From Desulfofundulus thermosubterraneus DSM 16057 (lineage in GTDB: Bacteria; Bacillota; Desulfotomaculia; Desulfotomaculales; Desulfovirgulaceae): 64,000 nucleotides of DNA. The notes under the pieces are model-generated. The model saw nothing but the letters and a program-made list of their open reading frames with translations. It was not told the origin of the DNA and searched no databases. The translations under genes were made by a program, and so were the position numbers. The DNA lies in NCBI RefSeq assembly GCF_900142025.1, contig NZ_FQZM01000009.1, positions 1 to 64,000 of the forward strand, given 5' to 3'. Numbering within the stretch: position 1 is the first letter of the stretch; every line of letters starts with the position of its first letter. Shown here piece after piece: positions 11,596 to 20,404 of this stretch.

Positions 11596-11627
11596 ACCCA
11601 GCCGGTTTAAGCCGGGCTGGGTTTTTT
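11596..11627 (+). terminator. Intrinsic terminator after khpB
   Basis: ACCCAGCC (11596-11603) pairs perfectly with GGCTGGGT (11615-11622), a short GG/CC extension lies inside, and six T follow. It closes the rpmH-khpB transcription unit. Confidence 0.9.
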
Positions 11628-11646
11628 CAAATGGTGGTGTTGACTG

Positions 11647-13032
11647 GTGTTGGATGATACCATTGCTGCCATTGCCACTCCTCTTGGCGAGGGGGCCATC
11701 GGAATCGTGCGTGTTTCCGGCCCCGAGGCCGTGCCCATTGCAGAAAAATTGTTTGTCAGCCGCACGGGTGTGGATTGGCGGAAACTGGGCAGCCACCGTT
11801 TGTTTTACGGTTTGGTGGTGGATCCGGCCACCGGTCGGCCAGTGGATGAAGTTTTGCTGGGTGTGATGTATGCCCCCCGCACTTTTACCCGGGAAGACGT
11901 GGTGGAATTTAACTGCCACGGGGGCATCGTTCCTCTCCGGCGAATCCTGGAACTGGTACTGCAGCACGGCGCCAGGCTGGCCGAGCCCGGCGAATTTACC
12001 CGGCGGGCCTTTTTAAACGGACGCTTGGACCTGGCCCAGGCAGAGTCTGTTCTGGATATTATCCGAGCGAAAACGGAGGCTGGCCTTGCGGTGGCCATGT
12101 CTTTGCTGGCTGGTGAGCTCTCCTCCCGGGTACGTACCTTCCAGGACCGGTTGCTGGGCCTGGTGGCTCAGGTGGAGGCCAGCATTGATTTTCCTGAAGA
12201 GGGGATTGAAGAAGCCACCCGTGAGGATATGGTAGAATCGGTACGCGCTATCATGGGCGATTTGGAGGAACTCCTCCGGCAGGCCCGGTACGGCAAGGTT
12301 TACCGGGAGGGGTTGCGCACGGTCATTGTGGGCCGTCCCAATGTGGGTAAATCCTCCCTGCTTAACTCCCTACTGCGGGAAAAGCGGGCCATTGTCACCG
12401 AGATCCCCGGGACCACCAGGGATATCATCGAGGAAGTGGTGAATATCCGGGGCATACCCGTTCGCCTGGCCGACACGGCGGGCTTGCGGAAAACCGACGA
12501 CGTTGTGGAAAGGATCGGCGTGGAGCGTTCACGGGACCTGGTGAAAATGGCTGACCTGGTTCTGGTGGTTCTGGACGCCAGCACGGGGTTAACGCCCGAT
12601 GACCGCTCCATCCTTGAGCTGGTGCGGGAGCAACCGGGGATCATTTTGGTGAATAAGAGCGATATTGGCGACGGCGAGGCTCTGGCGCGGCAGGTGACCT
12701 CGCTTTTCCCGGACAAGCCTGTGCAGGTTATTTCGGTAAAGACCGGCCAGGGGCTGGCTCATGTGGAGGAGGCCATTGAACGGATGATTCTCGGCGGTCA
12801 GGCGGTGGCCTCACAGCTGCCCCTGGTCAGCCATGTGCGTCACAAACAGGCCCTGGCCCGTTGCTACGAACACCTGCAGGAGGTGCTCCGTGCTTTGTCC
12901 GCCGGTGAAAACCTGGATCTGGTAGCCATTGATTTAAGAGCGGCCTGGGAGGCTCTGGGTGAAATTACCGGTACCACGGTTGCCGATGATATCGTTGATC
13001 GTATTTTCCAGGACTTCTGCATCGGAAAGTGA
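11647..13032 (+). CDS. mnmE: tRNA modification GTPase MnmE
   Basis: With MnmG it makes the 5-(carboxymethyl)aminomethyl group on wobble uridine 34. 461 residues. The N-terminal folate-binding domain starts [23 protein letters not shown]. The G domain has G1 [13 protein letters not shown]2 TTRD, G3 DTAG and G4 NKSD. The C-terminus is FCIGK, with the conserved cysteine. GTG at 11647 and TTG at 11650 are both possible starts, with only a weak ribosome binding site. mnmG starts 13 bp downstream. Confidence 0.97.
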   Translation: MLDDTIAAIATPLGEGAIGIVRVSGPEAVPIAEKLFVSRTGVDWRKLGSHRLFYGLVVDPATGRPVDEVLLGVMYAPRTFTREDVVEFNCHGGIVPLRRILELVLQHGARLAEPGEFTRRAFLNGRLDLAQAESVLDIIRAKTEAGLAVAMSLLAGELSSRVRTFQDRLLGLVAQVEASIDFPEEGIEEATREDMVESVRAIMGDLEELLRQARYGKVYREGLRTVIVGRPNVGKSSLLNSLLREKRAIVTEIPGTTRDIIEEVVNIRGIPVRLADTAGLRKTDDVVERIGVERSRDLVKMADLVLVVLDASTGLTPDDRSILELVREQPGIILVNKSDIGDGEALARQVTSLFPDKPVQVISVKTGQGLAHVEEAIERMILGGQAVASQLPLVSHVRHKQALARCYEHLQEVLRALSAGENLDLVAIDLRAAWEALGEITGTTVADDIVDRIFQDFCIGK

Positions 13033-13044
13033 GGTCTTGCTTTC

Positions 13045-14955
13045 GTGGAATACGTGGCGGGAAAATATGATGTGATCGTCGTAGGGGCAGGCCATGCCGG
13101 TTGCGAGGCGGCCCTGGCCGCGGCCCGCATGGGCTGCCGCACTCTGGTGCTCACGTTAAATTTAGATAATGTGGCGTTGATGCCCTGCAATCCGGCCGTA
13201 GGTGGCCCGGCCAAGGCCCAATTGGTGCGGGAGGTGGATGCCCTGGGGGGCGAGATTGGCCTCAATACCGACCGCACGGCCATCCAGATGCGCCTGTTGA
13301 ATACCGCAAAGGGACCGGCAGTGCGGGCCCTGCGGGCTCAGGCCGACAAGAAGCGATACCACTGGAGTATGAGGAAAGTTTTAGAAAGTCAGGAGCATCT
13401 GGACGTAAAGCAGGTTCTGGTGGAGCGTTTGCTGGTCAGGGGCGATTGCGTGGAAGGGGTTGTGGGAACAACCGGCGCCAAGTTCCTGGCCCCGGTGGTG
13501 ATCCTTACCACCGGGACATATTTGAACGGCCGGATCATTATCGGCGACCTGGCCTATACAGGCGGTCCCAACGGCCAGTTTGCCGCCGTAGGATTGTCCG
13601 ATTCTTTGCGGGAACTGGGTTTGGAACTGGGACGGTTTAAGACGGGCACTCCCGCAAGGGTGGACCGGCGGACCATAGATTTTAGTAAGCTGACCATCCA
13701 GCCGGGGGATGACCGTCTGCTAAATTTTTCCTTTGTTTCCCCCGTAACCCACCGGGAACAGGTGCCCTGCTGGCTTACCTATACCACTGCGGAAACCCAT
13801 CGTATTATCCGAGAAAACCTGCACCGTTCTCCCCTGTTCAGCGGTTTCATCAAAGGGACGGGACCCCGCTATTGCCCGTCCATTGAAGACAAGGTGGTGC
13901 GTTTTGCCCACCGCGAGAGCCACCAGGTGTTCATCGAGCCTGAAGGCCTGGATACGGTGGAGATGTATGTGCAGGGTATGAGCACCAGCCTTCCTGAGGA
14001 TGTCCAGCTGGCCATGCTGCGATCCCTGCCCGGCCTCGAAAAAGTTGAGATAATGCGCCCGGGCTATGCCATCGAGTACGATTACCTCATTCCCACCCAG
14101 TTAAAGCTTTCCTTGGAATGTAAGAACATCCGAGGCTTGTTCAGTGCCGGGCAAATTAACGGCACTTCAGGGTACGAGGAGGCGGCTGCTCAGGGCATTA
14201 TTGCGGGCATTAATGCTGCCCGATTCATCCAGGATAAGGACCCTTTGATCCTGTCCCGGTCCGAGGCCTATATTGGCGTGCTGATCGACGACCTGGTCAC
14301 CAAGGGCACAAACGAGCCGTACCGCATGCTTACCTCCCGGGCCGAATACCGGTTGCTCCTGCGCCAGGATAACGCGGATCTGCGGCTCACGGAAAAGGGT
14401 TACGAGGTGGGACTGGTCACTCCCGAACGGTACCGGGTCTTTGAAAAGAGGCGGCGTATGATTAAGGAAGAGGTTGACCGTTTGCGCCGCACCATGGTCA
14501 CGGTGGATGAAAAGGTGCAGGCCGTGCTAGAAAATGCTGGTAGCTCATCACTGCAACAGCCCTCTTCTCTGGCCGCGTTGTTGCGCCGGCCCGAGATTAC
14601 TTACCAGCACATTAAGGAAATCGATCCAGAAGTTCCCGGGCTCCCTGAGGATGTGGAAGAAGAAGTGGAGATCCAGATTAAGTATGAAGGTTACATTAAA
14701 AAGCAGCAGGCTCAGGTAGACCGGTTCGAAAAACTGGAGAACCGGCGCATTCCCGATGATATAGATTATAGCGCCATCAAGGGGCTATCTACCGAGGCAA
14801 AGCAAAAGCTGGAGCAAATTCGCCCCCGCTCCATTGGCCAGGCGAGCCGTATATCGGGGGTCAATCCCGCCGATATTGCCGTGCTCCTGGTGTACCTGGA
14901 GAGCCGCCACCGGGCGCAAAAGACAGAAGAAGGAAAAGGAGTAAATGTACAGTAG
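13045..14955 (+). CDS. mnmG: tRNA uridine-5-carboxymethylaminomethyl synthesis enzyme MnmG (GidA)
   Basis: FAD/NADH enzyme, partner of MnmE in tRNA U34 modification. 636 residues. The N-terminal Rossmann motif is [22 protein letters not shown]. Family signatures include [32 protein letters not shown] and the C-terminal [27 protein letters not shown]. Length and order are normal. The start is GTG at 13045. A gap of 193 bp without a gene follows before rsmG. Confidence 0.97.
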   Translation: MEYVAGKYDVIVVGAGHAGCEAALAAARMGCRTLVLTLNLDNVALMPCNPAVGGPAKAQLVREVDALGGEIGLNTDRTAIQMRLLNTAKGPAVRALRAQADKKRYHWSMRKVLESQEHLDVKQVLVERLLVRGDCVEGVVGTTGAKFLAPVVILTTGTYLNGRIIIGDLAYTGGPNGQFAAVGLSDSLRELGLELGRFKTGTPARVDRRTIDFSKLTIQPGDDRLLNFSFVSPVTHREQVPCWLTYTTAETHRIIRENLHRSPLFSGFIKGTGPRYCPSIEDKVVRFAHRESHQVFIEPEGLDTVEMYVQGMSTSLPEDVQLAMLRSLPGLEKVEIMRPGYAIEYDYLIPTQLKLSLECKNIRGLFSAGQINGTSGYEEAAAQGIIAGINAARFIQDKDPLILSRSEAYIGVLIDDLVTKGTNEPYRMLTSRAEYRLLLRQDNADLRLTEKGYEVGLVTPERYRVFEKRRRMIKEEVDRLRRTMVTVDEKVQAVLENAGSSSLQQPSSLAALLRRPEITYQHIKEIDPEVPGLPEDVEEEVEIQIKYEGYIKKQQAQVDRFEKLENRRIPDDIDYSAIKGLSTEAKQKLEQIRPRSIGQASRISGVNPADIAVLLVYLESRHRAQKTEEGKGVNVQ

Positions 14956-15148
14956 TGCCGTTTTGTTAACTAAGGCACTGCGTTGGCAAGAGTGAATGCT
15001 GGTGACGTCCGTCATCGAGAAGCGTCCTGTAGGGCCGGCCTTTACCCGGAGGATGAAATGGCCTCAGTTTTGCACAATATTGTATACTAACGGTGGATTG
15101 TCGGCGACTGGTTTTCTATGTGCCTGTGGCTTAAGGGGGTAATACTAA

Positions 15149-15868
15149 TTGCATGAATTTAAGAGAATATTGCTAGCCGCCGCTGCCGCTTTGGGCCTGC
15201 CCATGACGGAAGCCATGTGCGACCGTTTTTTTCTTTATTACCGTTTGCTGATCGAATGGAACGAAAAGTTTAATTTGACCTCTCTGGTGGATCTCCGGGA
15301 CGTAGTCGTAAAACATTTTATTGATTCTTTGACCTGCCTGCTGATCTACAACCCCGTCGCTGGTGCTCGCCTTATTGATATTGGCGCCGGTGCAGGTTTT
15401 CCTGGTTTGCCGGTGAAAATTGTGTGCGAGGACCTGCGCTGCACCCTGATTGAATCTTCGGCTAAAAAAGCTGTTTTTTTGCGCCATGTGACTGCATCTT
15501 TGGATCTGGCAGATGTGGAGGTAGCTTGCGGCCGTGCCGAGGAACTGGCCCACCGTGTTTGTTACCGGGCTTGCTTTGATCTAGCCCTGGCCAGGGCGGT
15601 AGCTCCGCTGCCCGTGCTTCTCGAATATGCACTTCCTTTTTTAAAAATTGGCGGCTTTTTTATTGCACTTAAAGGCCCGGCGGTGCATGAGGAGCTGCCC
15701 GCCTGCGGGAATGCCTTGAATGTTCTGGGTGGTAGTGTAAAAGAGGTCAAAACAGTTTTTTTGCCTATAACAGGTGACATGAGGAAACTGGTTGTAGTTG
15801 AAAAGACAGGACCTACCCCGGCAAAATATCCACGCCGACCGGGCGTCCCGCAGCGCCGTCCGTTGTAG
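15149..15868 (+). CDS. rsmG: 16S rRNA (guanine527-N7)-methyltransferase RsmG
   Basis: Methylates G527 of 16S rRNA (E. coli numbering) using S-adenosylmethionine. 239 residues. The SAM motif I is LIDIGAGAGFPGLPVKIV; upstream is the family segment WNEKFNLTSLVDLRDVVVKHFIDSL, and the C-terminal half has LARAVAPLPVLLEYALPFLKIGGFF. The start is TTG at 15149 behind GGGGGT. Its own promoter may lie in the preceding gap; TATACT at 15083 is a possible -10 box. Confidence 0.95.
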   Translation: MHEFKRILLAAAAALGLPMTEAMCDRFFLYYRLLIEWNEKFNLTSLVDLRDVVVKHFIDSLTCLLIYNPVAGARLIDIGAGAGFPGLPVKIVCEDLRCTLIESSAKKAVFLRHVTASLDLADVEVACGRAEELAHRVCYRACFDLALARAVAPLPVLLEYALPFLKIGGFFIALKGPAVHEELPACGNALNVLGGSVKEVKTVFLPITGDMRKLVVVEKTGPTPAKYPRRPGVPQRRPL

Positions 15869-15962
15869 GCTTTTCCTGTGGTAGATTATTTTACAAAAAA
15901 GTTTTTTACCATACATAAATTATAAAAAGGCAGGGCAATATATCTCTGGAGGTGAGAGTTCT

Positions 15963-16115
15963 TTGGCACAGCAAATTAAATGTTCAGTTTCGGAGTGCCA
16001 GTTCAATAGCGATTTGGTTTGCGGCGCTCCGATGATTCAGGTTGACCGTAATGGTGTTAGTAAAGCCAATCATTCTCCCCAGACCAAATGTGAAACTTTT
16101 AAGCCTCGTAGTTAA
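15963..16115 (+). CDS. Small cysteine protein, DUF1540 family
   Basis: A 50-residue ORF starting TTG at 15963, 5 bp after GGAGGTGA. It begins AQQIKCSVSECQFNSDLVC and ends TKCETFKPRS. Four cysteines in the pattern C-x4-C-x7-C ... C match DUF1540, a family common in sporulating clostridia with an expected metal-binding fold and no settled function. It stands alone between rsmG and parA and is followed by a terminator. Confidence 0.85.
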   Translation: MAQQIKCSVSECQFNSDLVCGAPMIQVDRNGVSKANHSPQTKCETFKPRS

Positions 16116-16121
16116 TGCTGG

Positions 16122-16158
16122 AAAATGGCCGCTGTTTTAGATGGCGGCCATTTTCTTT
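16122..16158 (+). terminator. Intrinsic terminator after DUF1540 gene
   Basis: AAAATGGCCGC (16122-16132) pairs perfectly with GCGGCCATTTT (16144-16154), followed by CTTT. The 11-bp stem makes a clear terminator before the parA gene. Confidence 0.85.
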
Positions 16159-16223
16159 GCAGGAACAGCTGCTCGTTTTGTTGAATATTTGCCCACATGA
16201 ACCAGTTGAAGGAGTGGTTACCA

Positions 16224-16985
16224 TTGGGAAAGACCATTGCCATTGCCAATCAAAAAGGAGGTGTTGGCAAGACAACTACGGCAGTAAATCTGGCGGCATG
16301 GCTTTCCCTTATGGGAAAACAGGTCCTTTTGGTGGATATTGATCCCCAGGGTAATGCCACCAGCGGCTTGGGCATTGATAAAGACCAGCTGGATTCTTGC
16401 ATTTACGATGTAATCATTGGAGGAAGAGAATTGTCCAGTGTGGTTGTAGACTCCTCCGTTCCCGGTTTAAAGGTGATCCCGGCCACCATTGAGCTGGCCG
16501 GAGCCGAAATTGAGCTGGTTTCCATGGTCGATCGGGAGCGCGTCCTGCGTAAGGCATTACAACCCGTTCAGGAAAAATTTGATTATATTTTTGTGGATTG
16601 TCCTCCCTCCCTTGGATTACTTACTTTGAATGCTTTGGCAGCCGCCAATTCGGTTTTAATTCCCATACAATGCGAATACTATGCTCTCGAGGGGGTTGGT
16701 CAGTTAATGAATACCATTCATCTGGTTCAAAAGCGTTTAAACCCCCGGTTGGAGCTGGAAGGAATATTGTTGACCATGTTTGATGGGAGGACCAACCTGA
16801 GTATACAGGTGGTAGAGGAAGTTAAAAAATTTTTTCCCGGCCAGGTTTACAGAACCATAATTCCTCGTAATGTTCGCTTGAGTGAGGCCCCCAGTCACGG
16901 ACAGCCGATCATGATTTACGATCGCCGTTCCCGGGGGTCGGAGGTTTATCATGAGCTGGCTAAGGAAGTGATGGGCATTGAGTAA
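16224..16985 (+). CDS. parA: Chromosome partitioning ATPase ParA (Soj)
   Basis: Deviant Walker ATPase of the ParABS system; in Bacillus it also regulates DnaA. About 253 residues. Deviant Walker A is [17 protein letters not shown], Walker A' is [17 protein letters not shown], and Walker B is [18 protein letters not shown]. The frame is open from ATG 16197, but that has no ribosome binding site; TTG at 16224 follows GAAGGAG and gives the usual short N-terminus [12 protein letters not shown]. It overlaps parB by 8 bp. Confidence 0.96.
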   Translation: MGKTIAIANQKGGVGKTTTAVNLAAWLSLMGKQVLLVDIDPQGNATSGLGIDKDQLDSCIYDVIIGGRELSSVVVDSSVPGLKVIPATIELAGAEIELVSMVDRERVLRKALQPVQEKFDYIFVDCPPSLGLLTLNALAAANSVLIPIQCEYYALEGVGQLMNTIHLVQKRLNPRLELEGILLTMFDGRTNLSIQVVEEVKKFFPGQVYRTIIPRNVRLSEAPSHGQPIMIYDRRSRGSEVYHELAKEVMGIE

Positions 16986-17853
16986 GAAACGCGGTCTTGG
17001 CAGAGGGCTGGGCGCTTTAATTCCTGTGGTGCAATCCGAAGGTGAGGGTTCGCTCCAGGAGATCCGGGTTGACGAAGTGCAGCCGAACCCCCGCCAGCCC
17101 CGCCAGGCCATTGACCAGGAAAAAATTCAAGAGCTTGCGCTTTCCATACAGGAGCATGGCGTTGTACAGCCCATTGTGGTCCGGCCGGTTCCGGGTGGCA
17201 AGTATGAAATCATTGCTGGTGAGCGTCGCTGGCGGGCCTGCCGTGTGCTGGGTCTGGAGTTTATCCCGGCCATCATCAGGGATTACGACGACCTGGAGGC
17301 TTCGGCCATTTCTTTGATTGAAAATGTGCAGCGAGAAGACTTGAACCCTCTGGAAGAAGCTGTGGCTTACCGCCGGTTGATTGATGAGTTTGGGCTTACC
17401 CAGGAAGATATCGCCAGGCTGGTGGCAAAGAGCCGTTCATTTATCGCCAACACTTTGCGTTTGCTGAGTTTGCCCCCTGAAGTTCAGGATATGCTCAGTG
17501 CGGGTTTGCTTACGGCTGGCCACGCCCGGGCCATCCTTTCCCTGGACGATGCGGCCACGCAAATTGCCGCCGCCCGTGAAGTGGTTACCGGTGGGTTAAA
17601 TGTCCGTGAAACCGAGGAACTTATCCGCCGTTTTACCGGCAGAGATGGTAAAAATCATGCGCCTGCACAAAAACAGGCCTCTCCTTCTTCCCGAAGTAAG
17701 GATGAGGAATTGGTATCTATGGAAGATATGCTTGGTGGTGCCCTGGGAACAAGAGTGCGTATTCATTCCCGCCGGGGTGGCCGGGGAGTTATTGAAATTG
17801 CCTTTGAGAGCCGGGCACAGCTGGAGGAAATTGTTAATCTTCTTATGAATTAA
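16978..17853 (+). CDS. parB: Chromosome partitioning protein ParB (Spo0J)
   Basis: CTP-dependent clamp that loads at parS, segregates origins and recruits SMC. 291 residues. Order seen: N-terminal [14 protein letters not shown] (ParA-stimulating), the ParB/Srx CTPase domain with NPRQPRQ and GERRWRAC, a helix-turn-helix around [27 protein letters not shown], and a C-terminal dimer domain. The start is TTG, overlapping the end of parA. A parS-like site lies 203 bp downstream. Confidence 0.96.
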   Translation: MSKKRGLGRGLGALIPVVQSEGEGSLQEIRVDEVQPNPRQPRQAIDQEKIQELALSIQEHGVVQPIVVRPVPGGKYEIIAGERRWRACRVLGLEFIPAIIRDYDDLEASAISLIENVQREDLNPLEEAVAYRRLIDEFGLTQEDIARLVAKSRSFIANTLRLLSLPPEVQDMLSAGLLTAGHARAILSLDDAATQIAAAREVVTGGLNVRETEELIRRFTGRDGKNHAPAQKQASPSSRSKDEELVSMEDMLGGALGTRVRIHSRRGGRGVIEIAFESRAQLEEIVNLLMN

Positions 17854-17859
17854 ATATTA

Positions 17860-18038
17860 GGTATTGTCGCAAAACCAGAAACGAAACGAGCGGCGGTTGT
17901 CTCTTAAGGAGCGACCCAGCACCACCATCACAAAGGCCTCGTTAGAATAGCTATTAAGCGCATGTGACCAGGGTACTCATAAAGGGAGTACCCTACCAGT
18001 GAGTGCTGGGCCGTCCCGGTTACTTATGCGACAGTATC
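17860..18038. repeat. Palindrome-ended intergenic element, family A/B copy 1
   Basis: This 179-bp stretch after parB has imperfect inverted ends: GGTATTGTCGCA (17860-17871) and TGCGACAGTATC (18027-18038), 10 of 12 matching. Inside are GACCCAGCAC (17913-17922) and its inverse in GTGAGTGCTGGGCCG (17999-18013), plus a perfect hairpin GGGTACTC/GAGTACCC (17971-17993). The CAGTGAGTGCTGGGCCG core recurs inside a similar element at 28245-28457. I do not recognise it; it could be a miniature mobile element or a structured RNA. Confidence 0.55.
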
Positions 18039-18055
18039 TATTAAAGGTTTAAAAA

Positions 18056-18071
18056 TGTTTCACGTGTTACA
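18056..18071. promoter_or_regulatory. parS: parS-like ParB binding site
   Basis: TGTTTCACGTGTTACA matches the Bacillus parS consensus TGTTTCACGTGAAACA at 14 of 16 positions, differing only in the right half. A further GTGAAACA half-site lies at 18077-18084. It is next to parB and about 9 kb from oriC, where parS sites are expected. Confidence 0.8.
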
Positions 18072-18103
18072 TGACGGTGAAACAACAATATGGAGGGCTG
18101 GGT

Positions 18104-18559
18104 ATGGATGATTTTAAACTGGGTTTTTTACTCGGACTGCTGGTGGGAGAGGGCCATTTTGGCGGTGACGGCAGGCAACCACAGATAACCCTGCGCATGC
18201 ATGCGCGGCACCACCGCCTTTTTGAGTGGCTGACTGAAAACGTTCCGGGCTCGCGCCTGTACGGCCCGTATACCCATGGCGGCCGCAACTACTACCAGTG
18301 GATGCTCAGGGGCGAAAGCTTGAGAAAAATATTACCCCTTCTTGATGCGCTCCCAATTGCTGAAATTTCTCCAGTTACCCATGCCCGTTATGAAAAGATG
18401 AAGGCGGATTACGGCCTTTCCAGTGAAAGAAAAACAAAAAAAATAAAAAATACTTCTAAGGAGACACCCATGACACATCCAGCACCACCAACAGCAGATG
18501 ATGATCCGGCGCCAAATAGGCTGCTTTCACCCGACCTGCCTCATGGGGCCTGCAATTGA
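18104..18559 (+). CDS. LAGLIDADG-like small protein
   Basis: 151 residues from ATG 18104, which follows GGAGGG; an earlier in-frame ATG at 18071 lies in the parS-like site and has no ribosome binding site. The segment LGFLLGLLVGEGHFGGDGRQPQITLRMHARHH fits a single LAGLIDADG helix with its catalytic acidic end, followed by the first strands of a homing-endonuclease fold; RLYGPYTHGGRNYYQWMLRG continues the fold. The last 45 residues are low-complexity, Lys- then Pro-rich. It lies free, not inside an intron or intein, so it may be a domesticated DNA-binding protein. Confidence 0.65.
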   Translation: MDDFKLGFLLGLLVGEGHFGGDGRQPQITLRMHARHHRLFEWLTENVPGSRLYGPYTHGGRNYYQWMLRGESLRKILPLLDALPIAEISPVTHARYEKMKADYGLSSERKTKKIKNTSKETPMTHPAPPTADDDPAPNRLLSPDLPHGACN

Positions 18560-18671
18560 TTAAAAAACTCAATTTACAGAGATTTTACGTTTGATTACCA
18601 CCGAATTTAAGCATACTCAGATTAGTGAATGAGCGACAGCTCCAGGATAGTAAAAAGGTGGTGATAACCCC

Positions 18672-19319
18672 ATGGTTTTTGCCGACCGTGTTGAGGCGGG
18701 AAAAAAGTTAGCCATGGAATTGGCAGGTACCTGCAAGCAAAACGGTGTGGTGCTGGCTATACCCCGGGGCGGGGTGGTGGTGGGGGCGGAAATCGCCCGC
18801 ATTCTGGGTATGACCCTGGACGTGATTATTCCAAGGAAAATTGGAGCGCCTCATAATCCGGAGGTGGCCATCGGAGCGGTGACCCAGGACGGCATAACAT
18901 TCTTTAATAAACCACTACTTAATTTTCTAGAGCTGGAGGAAAAAGACCTGGCCAGGATGGTGGAACGAGAAAAAAGAGAAATTGAAAGACGTATGCTCTT
19001 GTATCGGGGCCAGATGGAGTACCCGGATTACAGCGGGCGGTGCATTATCGTTGTTGATGACGGCATTGCCACCGGCTACACGGTGAAGGCCGCCCTGCGC
19101 TGGATCCGGCAAAAATTTAAGCCGCAGAAGCTCATTTTGGCCGTTCCGGTGGCGCCGCAGGATACCCTGGACCGGCTGGAAGATGAGGTGGACCAGTTGG
19201 TGGTGCTGGAAACTCCGGATGATTTTTACGCCGTGGGACAGTTTTACCTTGATTTCAGCCAGACCACCGACCAGGAAGTGATCCAAATATTAAAAGAAAG
19301 AACGGCTCAACAGGCGTAA
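18672..19319 (+). CDS. Phosphoribosyltransferase family protein
   Basis: 215 residues with the type I phosphoribosyltransferase fold. The PRPP loop is IIVVDDGIATGYTVKAAL (near residue 125), two acidic residues followed by the T/G loop; the N-terminal part has VLAIPRGGVVVGAEIA and DVIIPRKIGAPHNPEVAIGAV. This stand-alone family (COG1926) has no firmly assigned base substrate. ATG at 18672 follows AAGGTGG. It is separated by 112 bp from the LAGLIDADG-like gene and seems transcribed alone. Confidence 0.85.
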   Translation: MVFADRVEAGKKLAMELAGTCKQNGVVLAIPRGGVVVGAEIARILGMTLDVIIPRKIGAPHNPEVAIGAVTQDGITFFNKPLLNFLELEEKDLARMVEREKREIERRMLLYRGQMEYPDYSGRCIIVVDDGIATGYTVKAALRWIRQKFKPQKLILAVPVAPQDTLDRLEDEVDQLVVLETPDDFYAVGQFYLDFSQTTDQEVIQILKERTAQQA

Positions 19320-19396
19320 ATCTTCGGCTCTTTCCCCCGCCTCACGGGCAAAGAAAGCAAAAGACGGGAACTTTACAACGGGGTGAGTTAAAAAAA

Positions 19397-19431
19397 CACC
19401 TCCCGGTCATACTAACAGGGAACGGGAGGTG
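19397..19431 (+). promoter_or_regulatory. Hairpin that hides the ykuS ribosome binding site
   Basis: CACCTCCCG (19397-19405) is the exact reverse complement of CGGGAGGTG (19423-19431), with a 17-nt loop. The 3' arm is the Shine-Dalgarno sequence of the next gene (GTG at 19439). No U-run follows, so this is more likely a translation-controlling hairpin than a terminator. Confidence 0.55.
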
Positions 19432-19438
19432 CATTTAT

Positions 19439-19669
19439 GTGGCCAAAAAAATTGCCGTGGAAGAAAATTTGACGGGGTTGAGGGAGCTCCTAAGAGAGCA
19501 AGGTTATACGGTGGTAAACCCCGGCAGCGATGAAAATGTCCTGGCCATGGTAGTTACAGGGCTGGACAATAACGCCATGAACATGCAGGACATTACCACA
19601 AAGGTGCCGGTAATTGATGCGGCCGGGAAAACACCGGAACAGGTTTTAGCTCGCATCAAAGAACTGTAA
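19439..19669 (+). CDS. ykuS: UPF0180 family protein YkuS
   Basis: 76 residues; matches the UPF0180/YkuS family in length and pattern: KKIAVEENLTGLRELLREQGYTVVNP, then DNNAMNMQDITTKVPVIDAAGKTPEQVLARIKEL. The function is unknown; the family occurs in endospore formers. GTG at 19439 follows GGGAGGTG, which is sequestered in a hairpin. A terminator shared with the convergent yyaC gene follows. Confidence 0.85.
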   Translation: MAKKIAVEENLTGLRELLREQGYTVVNPGSDENVLAMVVTGLDNNAMNMQDITTKVPVIDAAGKTPEQVLARIKEL

Positions 19670-19677
19670 TAGAACGA

Positions 19678-19706
19678 GAAACCCGGGTTCAAATTTCCCG
19701 GGTTTC
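19678..19706. terminator. Bidirectional terminator between ykuS and yyaC
   Basis: GAAACCCGGG (19678-19687) and CCCGGGTTTC (19697-19706) form a perfect 10-bp stem. T-rich sequence follows on the plus side (CCTTTTC). The yyaC stop codon at 19689 lies in the loop, so the hairpin serves both convergent genes. Confidence 0.8.
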
Positions 19707-20294
19707 CCTTTTCGTACAGAGGGCTATGGTGTGCAATACCCCCTGTGCGATAACTTCGGCCATACGCATAACCAGATTCAACCTGGTGTTCTGCAGGACC
19801 AGGTACTCCATAAAACCGCCCACGTTAACAATGCCGGTGATGTGAATCTCACCAACTGGAGGCAGCTTTTTGTTTACCCCGGCTCCCGGATGAAGGGCGC
19901 CATCCCCGATGGTAACAAAGCCGACGCTGTCCACACTGCCCAGTGAGGCATCCACGGCGATCACCAGGGGATTCTGATGCACGCGGTAAATTTCATCCAG
20001 CTTTTCCTGCAAGTTGCTAGCATGAACAGGCTGGTCCAGCGTGCCGTAAACGGTGAAAAAATCCTGGTTGCTAGAGGCCAGCCTGGTGCCTACCAGCGGA
20101 CCAAGACAGTCACCTGTGGACCGGTCGGTGCCAATGCACAACAAAACCAGAGGCTGGCCGGACAGTCCGCCGCATCGCTCCAGGCGGGTAAAAAGATCGT
20201 AGCCAAATTTTTTGGCCGCCATGGGGTCTTCTATATGAACCCTTGTCTTTCCGCCAGCCATGAAGTCTTGTATTTCCTGGGCCTTGTCAATCAT
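19689..20294 (-). CDS. yyaC: Spore protease YyaC
   Basis: About 201 residues; matches the YyaC family of endospore formers, related to the germination protease GPR fold: LVLLCIGTDRSTGDCLGPLVGTRL, NPLVIAVDASLGSVDSVGFVTIGDGALHPGAGVNKKLPPVGEIHITGIVNVGG. In Bacillus yyaC is a sporulation gene. ATG at 20294 has GGGGGA 7 nt upstream and is preferred to the ATG at 20318. The gene is convergent with ykuS and divergent from the ykvI-like gene. Confidence 0.88.
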   Translation of the reverse strand: MIDKAQEIQDFMAGGKTRVHIEDPMAAKKFGYDLFTRLERCGGLSGQPLVLLCIGTDRSTGDCLGPLVGTRLASSNQDFFTVYGTLDQPVHASNLQEKLDEIYRVHQNPLVIAVDASLGSVDSVGFVTIGDGALHPGAGVNKKLPPVGEIHITGIVNVGGFMEYLVLQNTRLNLVMRMAEVIAQGVLHTIALCTKRETREI

Positions 20295-20404
20295 CTTGGA
20301 TTCCCCCTGATTTGCCAATAACTAGTATATTTATTTCCCCCCGGGTCCGGTATTATTCCTGGGAAGTTAATTTTGGGTCAAACTGTCACCTCCGCTGCAT
20401 AGGA

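Noticed and set aside
11641..11660. Start of mnmE at the in-frame ATG farther downstream
   Set aside because: The conserved N-terminus [14 protein letters not shown] would be lost; GTG or TTG at 11647/11650 keeps it.
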